In this document: positions 39,218 through 51,428 of the stretch, piece after piece
How positions within the stretch are numbered: the first letter of the stretch is position 1
Layout of the letters: each line of letters begins with the position of its first letter
Source of the DNA: Thermogymnomonas acidicola JCM 13583
GTDB lineage: Archaea > Thermoplasmatota > Thermoplasmata > Thermoplasmatales > Thermoplasmataceae
Reading direction: 5' to 3'
DNA length: 64,000 nucleotides
Assembly (NCBI RefSeq): GCF_001316105.1
Contig: NZ_BBCP01000006.1
Location: 1 to 64,000 of the forward strand
Notes under the pieces: model-generated
Databases searched by the model: none
Seen by the model: the letters and a program-made list of their open reading frames with translations, nothing else
What the model was told of the DNA's origin: nothing
Made by a program: the position numbers and the translations under genes

Positions 39218-39725
39218 AGAGCTCCGCCTCAGCCCTCAGGATCTCGGCCTCGTCCCTGCACCTTCTGTAGACCTCCAGGATCGGGGGGAGTTCATCTCGT
39301 AGAAGTACGGCCCCCACTTCAACCTAGAGAGCAACTCCATTGCCTGGCGCTCCAGCCCAATTATGAGGAGTGCACCCGCCATCGCCTCCGATGTGGAGAG
39401 CCTCCCCACCTTCCCGTAGTTCACAGGGTTCACGGGCACAAGGCCGGGGGGGAGCCTCCTCCCGTACGGGAAGGAGAGGCCGCTGTAGGTGTGCTGCAGG
39501 TTCCAGGAACCGTCTATTGCGCACAGTCCCCCCCTCTCCATGACCAGATCCCTGTCGTACGGGCCAAGGACTCTCACAGAACTGGCCTGCAGAACAACCA
39601 TTCCCATGCACCTCCCCCCCATATGCACCTTCTCAATGAGGCCTGCCCTCTCCAGCTTCCTGGCGGTCGATTTCCTGGGGGTCGTCCTGGTGCAGATCCA
39701 CGTAGAAGAGCCTGGCACCATCCAC
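39210..39725 (-). CDS. tsr3: Tsr3-like rRNA aminocarboxypropyltransferase (frameshifted)
   Basis: Adds the aminocarboxypropyl group from SAM to a hypermodified base of small-subunit rRNA. Seen: DPRKSTARKLERAGL, VRVLGPYDRDLVMERGGLCAIDGSWN, LPPGLVPVNPVNYGKVGRLSTSEAMAGALLIIG and LSRLKWGPYFYEMN, the signature of the former DUF367 family. The frame breaks near 39675 (a C run: DDPRK) and near 39283. Corrected, it starts at GTG 39725 (VDGARLFYVDLHQ) and ends RAEAELFS at TGA 39210-39212. About 170 residues. A TTAATTAA box lies upstream, shared with the divergent pyrG. Confidence 0.88.
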
Positions 39726-39741
39726 ACCCGGGTAAGATTAA

Positions 39742-41384
<1,643 letters not shown>

Positions 41385-41421
41385 GCCCAGGGGGGGCAGG
41401 AAACCCGGCCGCCCCCCCTCC

Positions 41422-41432
41422 TATATTTTAAT
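41422..41432 (+). promoter_or_regulatory. TATA box of the methionine aminopeptidase gene
   Basis: TATATTTTAAT about 40 nt before the chosen TTG start. With a good ribosome-binding site downstream, this transcript is probably leadered, unlike most in the window. Confidence 0.45.
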
Positions 41433-41457
41433 AGGATGTTGCCTCATGTCTCCTGCC

Positions 41458-41464
41458 GGAGGTG
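41458..41464 (+). promoter_or_regulatory. Shine-Dalgarno that decides the map start
   Basis: GGAGGTG four bases before TTG 41469. It favours TTG (protein LDPSVKNAILRAG) over the in-frame ATG at 41436, which lies too close to the TATA box. Confidence 0.5.
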
Positions 41465-41468
41465 TACC

Positions 41469-42353
41469 TTGGACCCGAGCGTTAAGAACGCAATACTCAG
41501 GGCCGGCGATATAGGGAGGAAGGCCCTTGAATACGCCATCTCTCTGATAGAACCAGGCGCACTCCTCTACGACGTGGCAGAGAAGACTGAGAACTTCATA
41601 AGGGAGATGGGTGGGCAGCCCTCATTCCCAGTGAACCTCTCCATCAACAACGAGGCGGCCCATTACACCCCCCCTTCGTCAATGACAAGAAGGCCTTCAG
41701 GACAGGTGACCTGGTGAAGGTGGACGTGGGGGGGGCCCAGGTGGACGGTTACCCATCTGACAACGCTGCCACCGTTGAGGTTGGCGGCAGGGGGGGGACT
41801 ATTCCGACCTTATAGATGCAACAAGGGAGGCGCTCAACGCAGCCATAAGGAAGGTCAGACCCATGGTGGCAGTGAGGAGCATAGGCCAGGCCATCGGCGA
41901 AGTCATATCCTCGTACGGGTTCAAGCCCGTCAGGAACCTGGGGGGGGCCACGGCATCAACAGGTATGACCTTCACTCCGGGGGGGTCTTCATACCCAACT
42001 ACGATGACGGCAACGGCAAGCCCATACAGCCGGAGTGCGTGATCGCAATAGAGCCATTCGCGTCAACGGGCATAGGCTCCATCCACGACGGCCCCCCGGG
42101 CCACATATACATCCTGAGCGGCACCCGGCCCGATACTGTGGAGCCCCTCTACTCAAACTTCAGGACCCTGCCATTCGCGGAGAGGTGGGTCTCAAAACTC
42201 GTGGACGACCATGTAACATACCTGAAGAGGCTCATGGCCAAGAGCCAGGTCTCACAGTTCCCGGTGCTCCTTGAACATGGAAAGGCAAGAATATCGCAGG
42301 CAGAACACACGCTCCTTGTCCTATCCGACGAGGTGATCGTCACTACCAGGTGA
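41469..42353 (+). CDS. map: methionine aminopeptidase, type II (frameshifted)
   Basis: Removes the initiator methionine from nascent proteins. Seen: GRKALEYAISLIEPGALLYDVAEKTE, GGQPSFPVNLSINNEAAHYTP, KVDVGAQVDGYPSDNAATV (metal-binding Asp pair), NLGGHGINRYDLHSG (His), and VIAIEPFASTG (Glu). The family's type II insertion before the C-terminus is present. About 294 residues. Breaks: 41670 and 41735-41795, 41941-41980, at C or G runs. The end is TGA 42351-42353; the convergent tmk gene overlaps by about 33 nt. Confidence 0.94.
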
Positions 42354-42941
42354 CATGCGCCTTGAGACCTCGTCGACCGCTTTCCTGAGCAGCTCCCCCC
42401 CTTGCCCACCTTCCCGTCCAGGACAACGCAGTCACGCCTCATGCCTGCCATGTGGAGGTAGTAGGATCTCACCCTCTCCAGTAGGGCCCTGCTCTCGAAC
42501 GCGGATCTTGTCCTCCTGATACTGAGCCTCTCAAGTGCAGTGTCCACATCCACATCTATCAGGAAAGTGATGTCCGGTATGACCCTTATGACCCTGGAGA
42601 CCGAGACCATCCAGTCCAGTGTGGCCTCCATGCTCCCGAACAGGACCTCCATGGGCGGCCCTTGGTAGCAGAAGGATGAGAGGTCGTAGCGGTCGGATAT
42701 GACCACGTATCCCTCCCCGATCTTCCTCTCGATTATATCCTGGTGCATGAACCTGTCATGGACGAAAAGGAAGAAGAGGGAGAGGGCATCAGCAGGTGTG
42801 TTCACCGATTCCCTGTCCAGGATGCTGCTGTTTGTTGGCTCCTTGGTCAGGAACACCCTGTGCGTCCTGCCGAGTTCCCTCTCGAGACCCTTGGCAAGCG
42901 TCGTCTTTCCGCTGCGTCTATGCCCTCAACTGCAATGAACA
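42321..42941 (-). CDS. tmk: thymidylate kinase (frameshifted)
   Basis: Phosphorylates dTMP to dTDP. Seen: MFIAVEGIDAAGKTTLAKGLE once GGG read as GG near 42910 is corrected (Walker A), then VFLTKEPTNS, the DR motif in VVISDRYDLSSFCYQG, and IPDITFLIDVDVDTALERL. The C-terminus after GKVGKGG shifts at a run near 42400 and continues ELLRKAVDEVSRRM, ending at 42321. About 205 residues. The ATG at 42941 has an AT-rich upstream region shared with the divergent cystathionine gamma-synthase gene. Confidence 0.93.
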
Positions 42942-43027
42942 TATGTGAACGGTGCAGTTGAACAGTGGTTATATAGTTCTTTATCCCTCGCCCACAGATC
43001 TTTTAAAAGGGTTTCAGATCCACCACC

Positions 43028-44224
43028 ATGGAAGGTGGCAGGCGCTTCAACACAAGGGCTGTGCATGAGGGGGGGGAGATCGTGGATACGAGGTACGGCA
43101 ATGTCGGCACACCGATATTTGAGGTCTCCACCTTCCTCTACCCCCCCAACGAAGACAGCAGTGCCGTGATAGATGACACCACAGGAAAGCCTTTCCTCTA
43201 CACTAGGATCGGGAACCCCCCCACCCTCCAGGCCCTGGAGAGGAAATACGCCTCCCTCGAGGGCACAGACCGCGGCCTCTCCTTCTCCTCAGGCATGAAC
43301 GCCATATTCACGTGCCTCCTCTCTGTGGCCAGCAAGGCACCAGGATCCTGGCCCAGTCAGAACTATACGGCCAGACCAGGTACCTGCTCGAAAGAGTGCT
43401 GCCCAGGTACGGCATCCAGGCAGAGTTTGTGAGCGTAGAGGAGATGAACAGGCCAGACAGGGAGTTCAGCGGTTACTCTCTGGTATATGTAGAGTCCATA
43501 AGCAACCCGGTGCTCGGTGTCACGGACATACCTGAGGTCTCAAGAAAGGCCAGGGAGGCCGGTGCCCTGACAGTCGTGGACGCGACCTTCGCCTCACCAT
43601 ACAACCAGAACCCCCCCTGCAGCATGGGTGCAGACATAACAGTCCACAGTGCAACGAAGTATATAGGAGGCCACAGTGACATAATACTAGGGCTTGCGGG
43701 CATGGGCCAGGGACTCTACTCCCGGGTATCTGACATGAGGAAGAGTGTGGGAGGGACGCCAGACCCGATCCAGGCATTCCTTGCACTCAGGAGCCTGAAG
43801 ACCCTGGGCGTGAGGGTGGAGAGGCATAACAGCAACGCCATGAAGGTGGCCTCCTTCCTAGAGGCCTCCGGAAAGGTCAAGAGGGTCTTCTACTGGCCTG
43901 GACTCTTCTCCATACAAGGGCATTGCGGACAGAGTGCTAAGGGGGGGATATGGCGGCATGGTATCCTTCGAGCTGAAGTCTGGCCTCCAGGGTGCAAGGA
44001 GGCTGCTGAGGGCCCTGAAACTTCCCATGGTCGCACCGAGCTTGGGCGGGGGGGCAGAGAGCCTCATCACCCTTCCAGTGGACACCAGCCACGCGCAGTT
44101 CACGCCAGAAGAGAGGGCCAGGATGGGGGGGATACCGGAGGGGGGGCTGATCAGGTTCTCCGTGGGCCTGGAGGACGCTGAGGATATAATAGAGGACCTC
44201 CAGCAGGCGCTCGATGCGGTCTAG
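43028..44224 (+). CDS. cystathionine gamma-synthase/lyase family PLP enzyme (frameshifted)
   Basis: Trans-sulfuration enzyme making or cleaving cystathionine, or an O-acylhomoserine sulfhydrylase; motifs cannot separate these. Seen: FNTRAVHEGGEIVDTRYGNVGTPIF, YTRIGNP-TLQALERKYASLEG, FSSGMNAIFTCL, YVESISNPVLGVTDIPEVSRKAREAG, VVDATFASPYNQNP, and the PLP lysine in VHSATKYIGGHSD. The C-terminus reads LIRFSVGLEDAEDIIEDLQQAL. About 393 residues. Breaks lie near 43340 and 43895-43945. Start ATG 43028 has CTTTTAAAAG about 26 nt upstream. Confidence 0.93.
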
Positions 44225-44586
44225 AGGAGGTGGTACATCCCCGTTATGGTGTCAAGCCTCTCCGAGCTGTCCGGGCCCAGGCCTATGCATGTGACCGTGC
44301 CGGGTTCCGTCTGGGTCAGGCCAGCGTCCGTGACGACCTCAAAGATTATACCCATGGAGGCCGCCTTCTCCCTGATCCGGATTATGTCTTCAATCCCAGG
44401 CACCTTGACAACGATCTTCTTCTGCCCCTGCCTCATCCACTCATCGAACTTATCCCTCTGCCTCTCCATGGACCTGAGCGCGCAGCTCACAGCGGCGTGG
44501 GCAACCTGCGCAGCTATCTTTCCCTTTCCCAGGTCCAGATCCCTCCGCACCGCGAAGACCATCTTAAGTTCTCCTACCATGCACAT
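44221..44586 (-). CDS. pth2: peptidyl-tRNA hydrolase, archaeal/eukaryal type
   Basis: Recycles tRNA from stalled peptidyl-tRNA. An intact 121-residue protein with the Pth2 pattern: [26 protein letters not shown] at the N-terminus, [26 protein letters not shown] in the middle, and the C-terminal [21 protein letters not shown] with the catalytic Asp region. Start at 44586 or ATG 44577 ([13 protein letters not shown]), which fits the family better. Overlaps the carS stop by about 20 nt, indicating a shared leftward transcript, and its stop overlaps that of the convergent gamma-synthase. Confidence 0.95.
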   Translation of the reverse strand: MCMVGELKMVFAVRRDLDLGKGKIAAQVAHAAVSCALRSMERQRDKFDEWMRQGQKKIVVKVPGIEDIIRIREKAASMGIIFEVVTDAGLTQTEPGTVTCIGLGPDSSERLDTITGMYHLL

Positions 44587-45145
44587 CCTTCTTCTTCATC
44601 TTGTAGCCTATTATGTTCACTGCCCTGTGCAGCGGCGGCGTGACTATCAGGAGCTCAGGTATCGCCAGGAAGTTCATGTAAACGATGCTGAAAAAGTGCC
44701 TCGAGAATACGAAGAGTAGTAGAAGGGCCACAAGCACGAAGGGCCACTGGTCCAGCAGGAACCCCTTTCCTCCCCTCTCTATGCCTATCCTCCTCTTTAT
44801 GAACGAACCGATCACATCTCCGGTGAGTGAGCCGAAAGAGAGCGAGAAGGAGGACACGGCAGCCCCCCCAACTATGCCCTGGGTGTAGTCCATAAGCACA
44901 GTCCCCCCTGGCAGGCACCAGGATACCGTACAGCACCAGGCCGATCAGGCCACCAAGTATGGCCCCGCCGAAGTAGCCGGATATGGTCTTGCCATCCCCC
45001 CCCAGTATCCTCCGCCCGTCGATGAACTTCCTCCCTAAGTCTATCGGGTACCGGCCCCCCCGGTGATCACGGCCGCAGGGTTCGCTGCAAAGGCCGGTAT
45101 GAAAAGTATGAACGCGCTCAGGCCTATGGAAAGGTAGTCAGCCAT
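44564..45145 (-). CDS. carS: CDP-archaeol synthase (frameshifted)
   Basis: Activates unsaturated archaetidic acid with CTP, the step before polar head groups are added to archaeal lipids. Seen: N-terminal [29 protein letters not shown], then [49 protein letters not shown], and [18 protein letters not shown], all CarS (DUF46) features, with about five membrane helices. About 190 residues. Breaks lie near 45050 and 44905 (C or G runs). The ATG overlaps the stop of the upstream CBS-HTH gene, so the two are coupled. Confidence 0.92.
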
Positions 45146-45723
45146 ACTCCTCTACTGCCTTGAGTATATCGGCCTTAGTTATAATACCCTTCAGCTCACC
45201 CCCCCGTCAACTATGAGGACGGCATTCGAGAACTTCAGAACAGGGTATATCATGGATATGGGGCTGCTCTTGTCCAGCTGGGGGCAGGGTGACGCCCATG
45301 ACCTTCCTGACGAGCAGGTTCTTCAGGCTGTCCAGCGTCGCCCCCCCTTTATCAGGAGGTCGTTTATGTCGGATTCCGTGATGGTCCCTATCACCTTGCC
45401 GTCGTGGGTGACAACCGGGAGCTGGGAATAGCCCTTCTCCCTCATCTTGTTGAGTGCAGTTATTATGGAATCTGTCGGATAGCATGTTACAACAGACCTC
45501 GTCATTATCTTTTCGGCAGTTATCTCCATGTTTCCGGCCCTCTGGCCAGCCCTGTTGAGGTATTCGAAGATCTTCCTAACCTTGTCGTATGTCGGGTTTA
45601 TGGTCCCCCCCTTCTCCAGCCTTGCAATGTAGGACTGGCTCACTCCGCTGGCCCTCGCGAGCTCCTTCTGGCTGATGCGAGGTTCTTCCTCATCTTCCTG
45701 AGTTCCTCTATGGTGGGGAGCAT
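45138..45723 (-). CDS. helix-turn-helix protein with CBS-domain pair (frameshifted)
   Basis: N-terminal Xre-type helix-turn-helix: LPTIEELRKMRKNL, then QKELARASGVSQSYIARLEKG. Two CBS domains follow: KIMTRSVVTCYPTDSIITALNKMREKGYSQLPVVTHDGKVIGTITESDINDLL and a second ending [15 protein letters not shown]. This archaeal combination is usually a regulator that senses an adenine nucleotide. About 190 residues. Breaks lie near 45680, 45340 and 45285-45205. Start ATG 45723. It is the first gene of the leftward carS-pth2 transcript. Confidence 0.88.
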
Positions 45724-45863
45724 CTCACCCTCTTATTATCAAAGGTTATATTAACTGTTCTTTTTATTACTGCAGGTTTCCATGACATGCTAACACACGC
45801 ATCCCGGAACCAACTCATCCATGCCGCCAACCTCTTTATAAGTGATTTGCATTAGGATCGGAA

Positions 45864-46653
45864 GTGTCCGAAAAGAGGGAGATCTCCTACAGAACGAGGC
45901 TGATAGCCGCGCCCATCATAGCGTTCCTGATATCGTTTGTGCTTCTCCTTGAGGCCATCAGGAACACATATGCCCTCATCGCCATGTATATAATAATACC
46001 GCTCGAGATTTTCCTCGTCCTGCGTTACCTGAGGATATTCAGGCTGAGTACAAGGATATATGCCGCTCATAGTCTTGCTTGCCGTGGTCCTATCAATTTC
46101 AGGAGTGTACACGCACGACATATACCAGACAAAACCAGTCTTTTCAGGCGTGCTGAACGACACGACAAGGGTGACAACCAGCGTGACCCCCCATACGCTG
46201 GCTACGACCAGAGCTTCAACTTCTCCCTGTTCATAGTCCCCCCCAACGGGACAATCAACCTCTCCAAGACGACCCTGAACATAAGGAGCCCGTCCGTGTA
46301 CAATGTTACCATCACATTCTCTGAAATGCATGCTGTAGAGTACCCGAATGGTTCGGCCCTCATCTATTACGTAACGGACAACCTCCCTGCTGGCATATAC
46401 TCTTACAACTTCACCTTCAACATGACGACAAGGACGGACTACACAGGCCAGATCCCGGGGGCCATACGTGGAACACTACTCCGGCATGTTCGGTGTCGTC
46501 CTTACGGAGTACTTCATATTCTACTTCCTGCCCATGGCGGCGATATTCGTCATCGGCTTGTTCGTGGCCAGGAGCATTGGCAACAGCCAGAGGAGGGCAG
46601 CAGGGGGGGGCTCGAACGGGGGGAGAAACCTAAATAGACTACATAAAACTTAA
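45864..46653 (+). CDS. membrane protein with extracellular beta-rich domain, function unknown (frameshifted)
   Basis: About 262 residues. Two N-terminal hydrophobic segments (IAAPIIAFLISFVLLLEAI, YALIAMYIIIPLEIFLVL), and a third after the break near 46070 (IVLLAVVLSISGVY). Then comes a soluble domain with many Asn-x-Thr/Ser sites (NDTTRVTTSV, FNFSLFIVP-NGTINLSKTTLNI, YNVTITF, YNFTFNMTTRT), suggesting a surface-exposed, glycosylated beta domain. A last helix YFIFYFLPMAAIFVIGLFVA follows. Start GTG 45864 has CTTTATAAG about 30 nt upstream. It is 23 nt before the PhoU-like gene, so they may be co-transcribed. Confidence 0.65.
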
Positions 46654-46676
46654 ATCTGTTATATAAATTATGAAGA

Positions 46677-47659
46677 GTGGCAGCGGTAACCCGCAGGATA
46701 CAGCTCACCGGCGGATCCACGTACATAATATCGATACCGGGGAAATGGGTCAAGGAGAACGGCCTCGACAGGGGAAGTGAGGTATCGGTCGAGGAGGTCA
46801 ACGGAAACCTCGTCGTTTCTGCGAGGGGGGGGCAGAAGACGAGGGAGAGGAACAGGAGGATAAACATCACTAAGGCCATGGACAGGGACCTCCTGCAGAG
46901 GGTGCTCACAGCAGCCTATATTGCCGGGTTTGACACCTTGGTTGTGAGGAGCAACCAGTACATCAGCCAGGAGATGAGGGAGGACATCAAGAGGTTCGCG
47001 AAGGTGGTCATGGGGGGGGTGGAGATATTCGAAGAGGGTGCGAACTCAATAGTCCTCCAGAACGTCCTGGATTCCTCCACCTTTCCCCCCTGAACAAGGC
47101 GATAAACAGGATGGCCCTCAACGTGGACGTCATGATCCAGGACACCATAAAGGGAATAGAGGATTCCGACACCTCTCTCCTGGGCAACGTTATCCAGAGG
47201 GACGACGAGGTAGACAGGTACCAGTGGTACGTTTACAGGGAGGTGAGGAGCAGGAGCTGCGAGGACAGCCGTGTCCCGTTCTTCCTCATAATATCCAGGA
47301 TCCTCGAAAGGATCGCAGACCATGCGGTGAACATATGCAGGACGTGGCAGAGCCCGGCCGACGTCTCATCCGTGAGGGATGAGGTCATAAACGGCCTCAG
47401 GTCCTCCCACTCGCTCCTGAAAGAGGCCCTGGAGGCTTTCTATTCCACGGACCTGCAGAGGCTCAACGCAATAGTCTCGAAGAAGGGCAGCGTGGTGGCT
47501 GAGAAGGTCAGGATAATCGAGAGGGCAGGCAATGGAGACGCGCTGATACAGGCAATCTCAGTATCAGAGGATATAGCAAGGATCGGCCTCTACTCCACCG
47601 ACATAGCGGAGCTTGCCATGGACATGATAATGTCCTCAAGGGACGAGATAAGCCTCTAG
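46677..47659 (+). CDS. PhoU-like phosphate regulator with AbrB-type N-terminus (one frameshift)
   Basis: About 327 residues. Residues 1-50 form an AbrB/SpoVT-like DNA-binding fold (RIQLTGGSTYIISIPGKWVKENGLDRGSEVSVEEV). The rest is a PhoU-type helical bundle with two halves: ALNVDVMIQDTIKGIEDSD with RDDEVDRYQWYVYREV, and RILERIADHAVNI, the metal-binding PhoU signature. The break near 47087 is at a C run. This archaeal architecture is associated with control of phosphate uptake; no pst genes are in the window. GTG 46677 is used; the ATG at 46670 is out of frame. Confidence 0.88.
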
Positions 47660-47661
47660 CC

Positions 47662-48444
47662 TCATTCGATCGATACAGCCTCAACCTTAGGCCTCTCCTC
47701 ATCCCCCCCGTCAGCACTGCCGTGGGCGTGCTCGGGTCATGGTTGAAGACCATTATGCTCCCTCTCCTTATTGCATGCCTTATGATCTTCTTCTTCACGG
47801 TCAGAGATACCAGGGGGGGCTCCACATCTATGGCTGTGATGTACCCTGGCCGGACGTGGAAGGAGCTGGGGGGGAAGAGGTCGCCTGCATATATGATCTC
47901 CCTGCCACCGGACTCAATGAAGAAGGCCTGGTGGCCCACAGTGTGGCCCCCCGGTATGGACAGCCTTATCCCGCCGCCAAGGTTTGATGATCCCTCTATA
48001 ACTGAGACCCTCCTCACTGATGCCAGGTGGCTGAGGTAACTGCCCCCCCTTGTCAGCTCGTTTGTCCTGGAGAAGGCGTATCTTTCCCTCCTCTGCACCA
48101 CCACGGTGGAGTGAATTAGCTCCTCGGAGTATATGTTGCCCGCATGGTCGAAGTGCATGTGGGACAGCAGGACCCTATCTATCCTAACACCCATCGACCT
48201 TAGGCGTCCGGTGAGGGTGCCGAGGCCCTGCACACCGTAAATGCCGAGCATCTTCTCCCCCCCATCCAGGGGGGGTCATCCCTGTATCGATCAGGGTGTG
48301 GACGCCACCGCTCTCGACCAGCAGGAGGTTCGTGGAGAGCCTCACCTTTCCCCCCCTTTCATCTGCCTGGAACTGCCTGCTCCATATCTCTCTGGGCACT
48401 ATGCCGAAGTACGCACCGGGGGTCAAGGACAAAGGTGGCATCAC
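47662..48444 (-). CDS. metallo-beta-lactamase-fold hydrolase (frameshifted)
   Basis: About 258 residues. Seen: LLVESGGVHTLIDTGM, the zinc motif LLSHMHFDHAGN (HxHxDH), SIPGGHTVGHQAFFIES (His), IYAGDLFP (Asp) and FNHDPSTP (last His). Lactonase/thioesterase-like hydrolases share this pattern. Breaks lie near 48270 (G run) and 47705 (C run), with the C-terminus DEERPKVEAVSIE. It is 15 nt downstream of the acyl-CoA synthetase gene, so it is probably co-transcribed and may hydrolyse an acyl-CoA or lactone intermediate. Start GTG 48444 or the adjacent ATG 48441. Confidence 0.88.
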
Positions 48445-48459
48445 TCAGAACCAGGACGC

Positions 48460-50362
48460 TCACCTTGCACCACCCATGGCCCTCACGATCTCTTCCACAG
48501 CCTCCGGGTTCTCAACGCCGCTCATGTCCCCCCCTGTTCGCCCCCCCTGCAAGCCTGCCTGATGGCCCTCCTGACGATCTTTCCGTTCCTGGTCTTGGGC
48601 AGGGATGTCGCCCTTATCACCAGGTAAGGCTCGAAGGGTTTGCCTAGCCTCTCCCTCACCGCCTCCCTTATGGCCTTATCTACACCCTCCTCTCCTGTGT
48701 ACACCACTGCGAGGACCTCACCCTTGAGCTGGTGCGGGTAGCCCACCGCCGCGCACTCCCTCACCCCCCCGGGGACCGACATCACTATGTCCTCCACCTC
48801 GCTGGGCCCAACGCGCTTTCCCGCGACCTTTATGACATCGTCCGCCCTCCCGAAGAGGAAGAAATAACCGTCTATGTCCATAATTGCCCAGTCCCCCCCG
48901 TGGAACCACACGTCGCTGAACCTGCTCCAGTATGTCTCAAGGTACTTCTGCGTGTTGTTCCAGAGGCCCCCCCTGGTCATGGACGGGGGGGTATGGTTCT
49001 TGGCCACCAGGTACCCTATCCTCCCGTACACCTGGTTCCCGTCCTCATCGTACACCGATGCCCCCATGCCAAGCCCCATGTAAAGGCTCCTGGCTTCATC
49101 GGTATCGCAGGCGTTGATGCAAGGAAGCACCCGATTATGTCAGTCCCACCGGATATGTTGCATATGGGCACCTCAGAGCCCCCAAGGTTTCTGAAGAGGT
49201 ACATCCAGCTCCTGGTGTCCCAGGGTTCGCCTGTGGAGCCAAAGACCCTGACACCGCTGAACCTGCGGCCCTGGCCTGATGCCATCAGCGACCTGGCGAC
49301 CGTTGGGGACAGGCCAAGGATGGAGACGCCGTTGCCCTCCACAAGGGACCAGAGCCTGTCCGGGGGGGCCGGATAGTCCATGGCCCCATCGTAGACCATC
49401 ACAGAGGCGCCCAGTGCATGGGCGCCAATCACAGCCCATGGCCCCCCCATCATCCACCCCCCAGGTCAGTTATCCAGAAAAGGGTGTCATCCCTCCTGAC
49501 ATCCACATAGTACTTGACTTCCTTGACTATGTTGGCCAGGGCCGCATGCACGTGCACAGTGCCCTTGGGCTTACCGGTCGTGCCGGAGGTGTAGAGGATC
49601 AGTGCAGGGTCCTCCGCATCAGTCTCCATGCAGGCCACATAGGTGCCTGAATCCACAAGGTCGTAGTAGTCGTATTCCTCTGGCATCTTGTCCCTGACCC
49701 CCCCGTGTATGACCCTCACCGGCCCCCCCTGACTCTTCTCGCGATCTCGGCGAGGTTCACCTCCTTCCCCCCCCTCCTCTGAAAGGAGTTCGTGACGAAG
49801 AGGACTTTGACGCCTGCGTCCTCCACCCTTGTTCTAAGTGCTTCCTCACCGTAGCCGGAGAATATTGGCACAGCAATGGCGCCTATCCTCATCGCAGCAT
49901 ACATGACAAAGATGGCCTCTGGTGATATGGGCATGAATATGCCCACCCTATCGCCCTTCTGTACGCCCATGGACTGCAGCGCACCTGCCAGCTTGCCCGA
50001 TGTCAGGTCCATCTCGGAGAACGTGACCCTTACTGATATGCCCTGCTCGTTTTCAAAGACGATGGCTGTCCTGCTGTCCATGGAGTGCCTCTGCACGCAG
50101 TTGTATGCTATGTTGAGCTTGCCGTTTATGAACCATCTCGTCCAGGGCTTGCCACCGGACTGGTCGAAAACGGCATCGTAAGGCCTGGTGAACTGGATGC
50201 CGCAGTCCTCTATGACCCTGGGCCAGAACCATTCAGGATCGTTATCCGCCCTGATGTAGAGCTCCTTCAGGTTCCCGAAACCGTTCTTAGAGGCGAACCT
50301 GAAGATGTTAGTCTCCTCAACGTAGTCCTGTGAGGGATTGTATACAACTCATCCACATCCAT
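48460..50362 (-). CDS. AMP-forming acyl-CoA synthetase (frameshifted)
   Basis: Activates a fatty or short-chain acid to its CoA thioester through an acyl-AMP. Seen: GKLNIAYNCVQRH (acetyl-CoA-synthetase-like N-terminus), DRVGIFMPISPEAIFVMYAAMRIGAIAVPIFSGYG, the P-loop YTSGTTGKPKG, VFGSTGEPWD, and the hinge GDWAIMDIDGYFFLFGRADDVIKVAGKRVGPSEVE, then LPKTRNGKIVRRAIR with the catalytic Lys. About 630 residues. Many breaks: near 50345, 49720-49770, 49450, 49130, 48980, 48890, 48770 and 48530. Size and N-terminus favour the acetyl/propionyl branch, while the neighbours favour medium-chain acids. Confidence 0.9.
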
Positions 50363-50414
50363 ATAAGCATGAAATTGTGGGATGGTTATTACTGTTTTCA
50401 AGGCACCGGGGGGG

Positions 50415-51428
50415 TCATATGAACCCCGCCCGTTCTCCGTACACCTCGGAAGCCAGGCGCCTCATATCGTTCCTCGTGTCCGAGAACATGGCTGTGAGGG
50501 CTGCAGAATCCCTGTAGAATTTCTCCACGCCGAAGTCCCTGAAGTATCCGTAGCCCCCCCGTGGACCTGCAGCGCCACCCTCACGGCCTCCTTCATGAGT
50601 TCCAGGGCATTCACCTTCACTGCGAGCGCCTCCCTGGGGGTTGTCTGCGGACATGAGGGCCTGCAGGAGTATGTCCTTGGTGGCGACGATCCTGGCCAGC
50701 GGTTGGGCGACTGGCTCATAGTCCTTGAGCGGCACATTGAACGTTGTCCTGACCCGCGAGTAATCCATGGCCTTCTGCACAGCGCCCTCGGTTATGCCGA
50801 GAGATACAGCGGCCACCGGCAGGTCCGTCGCCTCAATGACCTCCTGCGCACTGGTGCCCAGGTCCTCGGTCCTGAAGGCCTCTGCCCTGAGGGAGGCAAG
50901 CCCTATTGACCTCATTCCGAGCGCCTTCCTGTGCTCCCATGTGAATCTTCCGGAGAGGAGCCTGAGGGAGCCGCCATCGTTCAGGATGACATAGTCCCCC
51001 CCCACCGGGGCACAGCACGTTGCTGACCTGCAGCACACCACCAGGCCCACTGAGGTCGCTGGTCCCGTAGAAGATCGATGGAGAGGCTGAGACCTTAACG
51101 CTCCCCCCCTGCACTATGCCACTGAGGAGTTCCACCCTCTTCTTGAGGCGTTCCCGAGGACGGAGTTCACGTAGAGCATCGTCGCACCGACGGTGGGGCT
51201 CACCCTGGAAATGGAGTGCAGGAGCGCAAGGTAAGACTGCATGTCCAGTCCGGAGCCCCCCCGGCCTCCTGCGGTATAAGGGCTGCGTAGAAGCCCTGCG
51301 CCCTCAGCTGCCCGAGGAGGTCATCCGGGATCCCGCCCTCCTCTATCTCGTTCACACGGGGGCGATATGGCCTGCTGCGCGAAAGAATCTGCGGTGTTGC
51401 GTAGCAGCTGTAACTCCTCACTGGGCAA
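50415..51428 (-). CDS. acyl-CoA dehydrogenase, second paralogue (frameshifted)
   Basis: FAD enzyme oxidising acyl-CoA to enoyl-CoA, passing electrons to ETF. Seen: AISPRVNEIEEGGIPDDLLGQLRAQGFYAALIP, PTVGATMLYVNSVLGN, GMRSIGLASLR, VRTTFNVPLKDYEPVAQPLARI, and the tail VHGGYGYFRDFGVEKFYRDSAALT. At about 335 residues it is shorter than typical ACADs. Breaks lie near 51350, 51260, 51148, 51000, 50630 and 50560. TTG 51428 overlaps the stop of the preceding paralogue. The usual catalytic Glu segment is not clear, so activity may differ. Confidence 0.85.
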
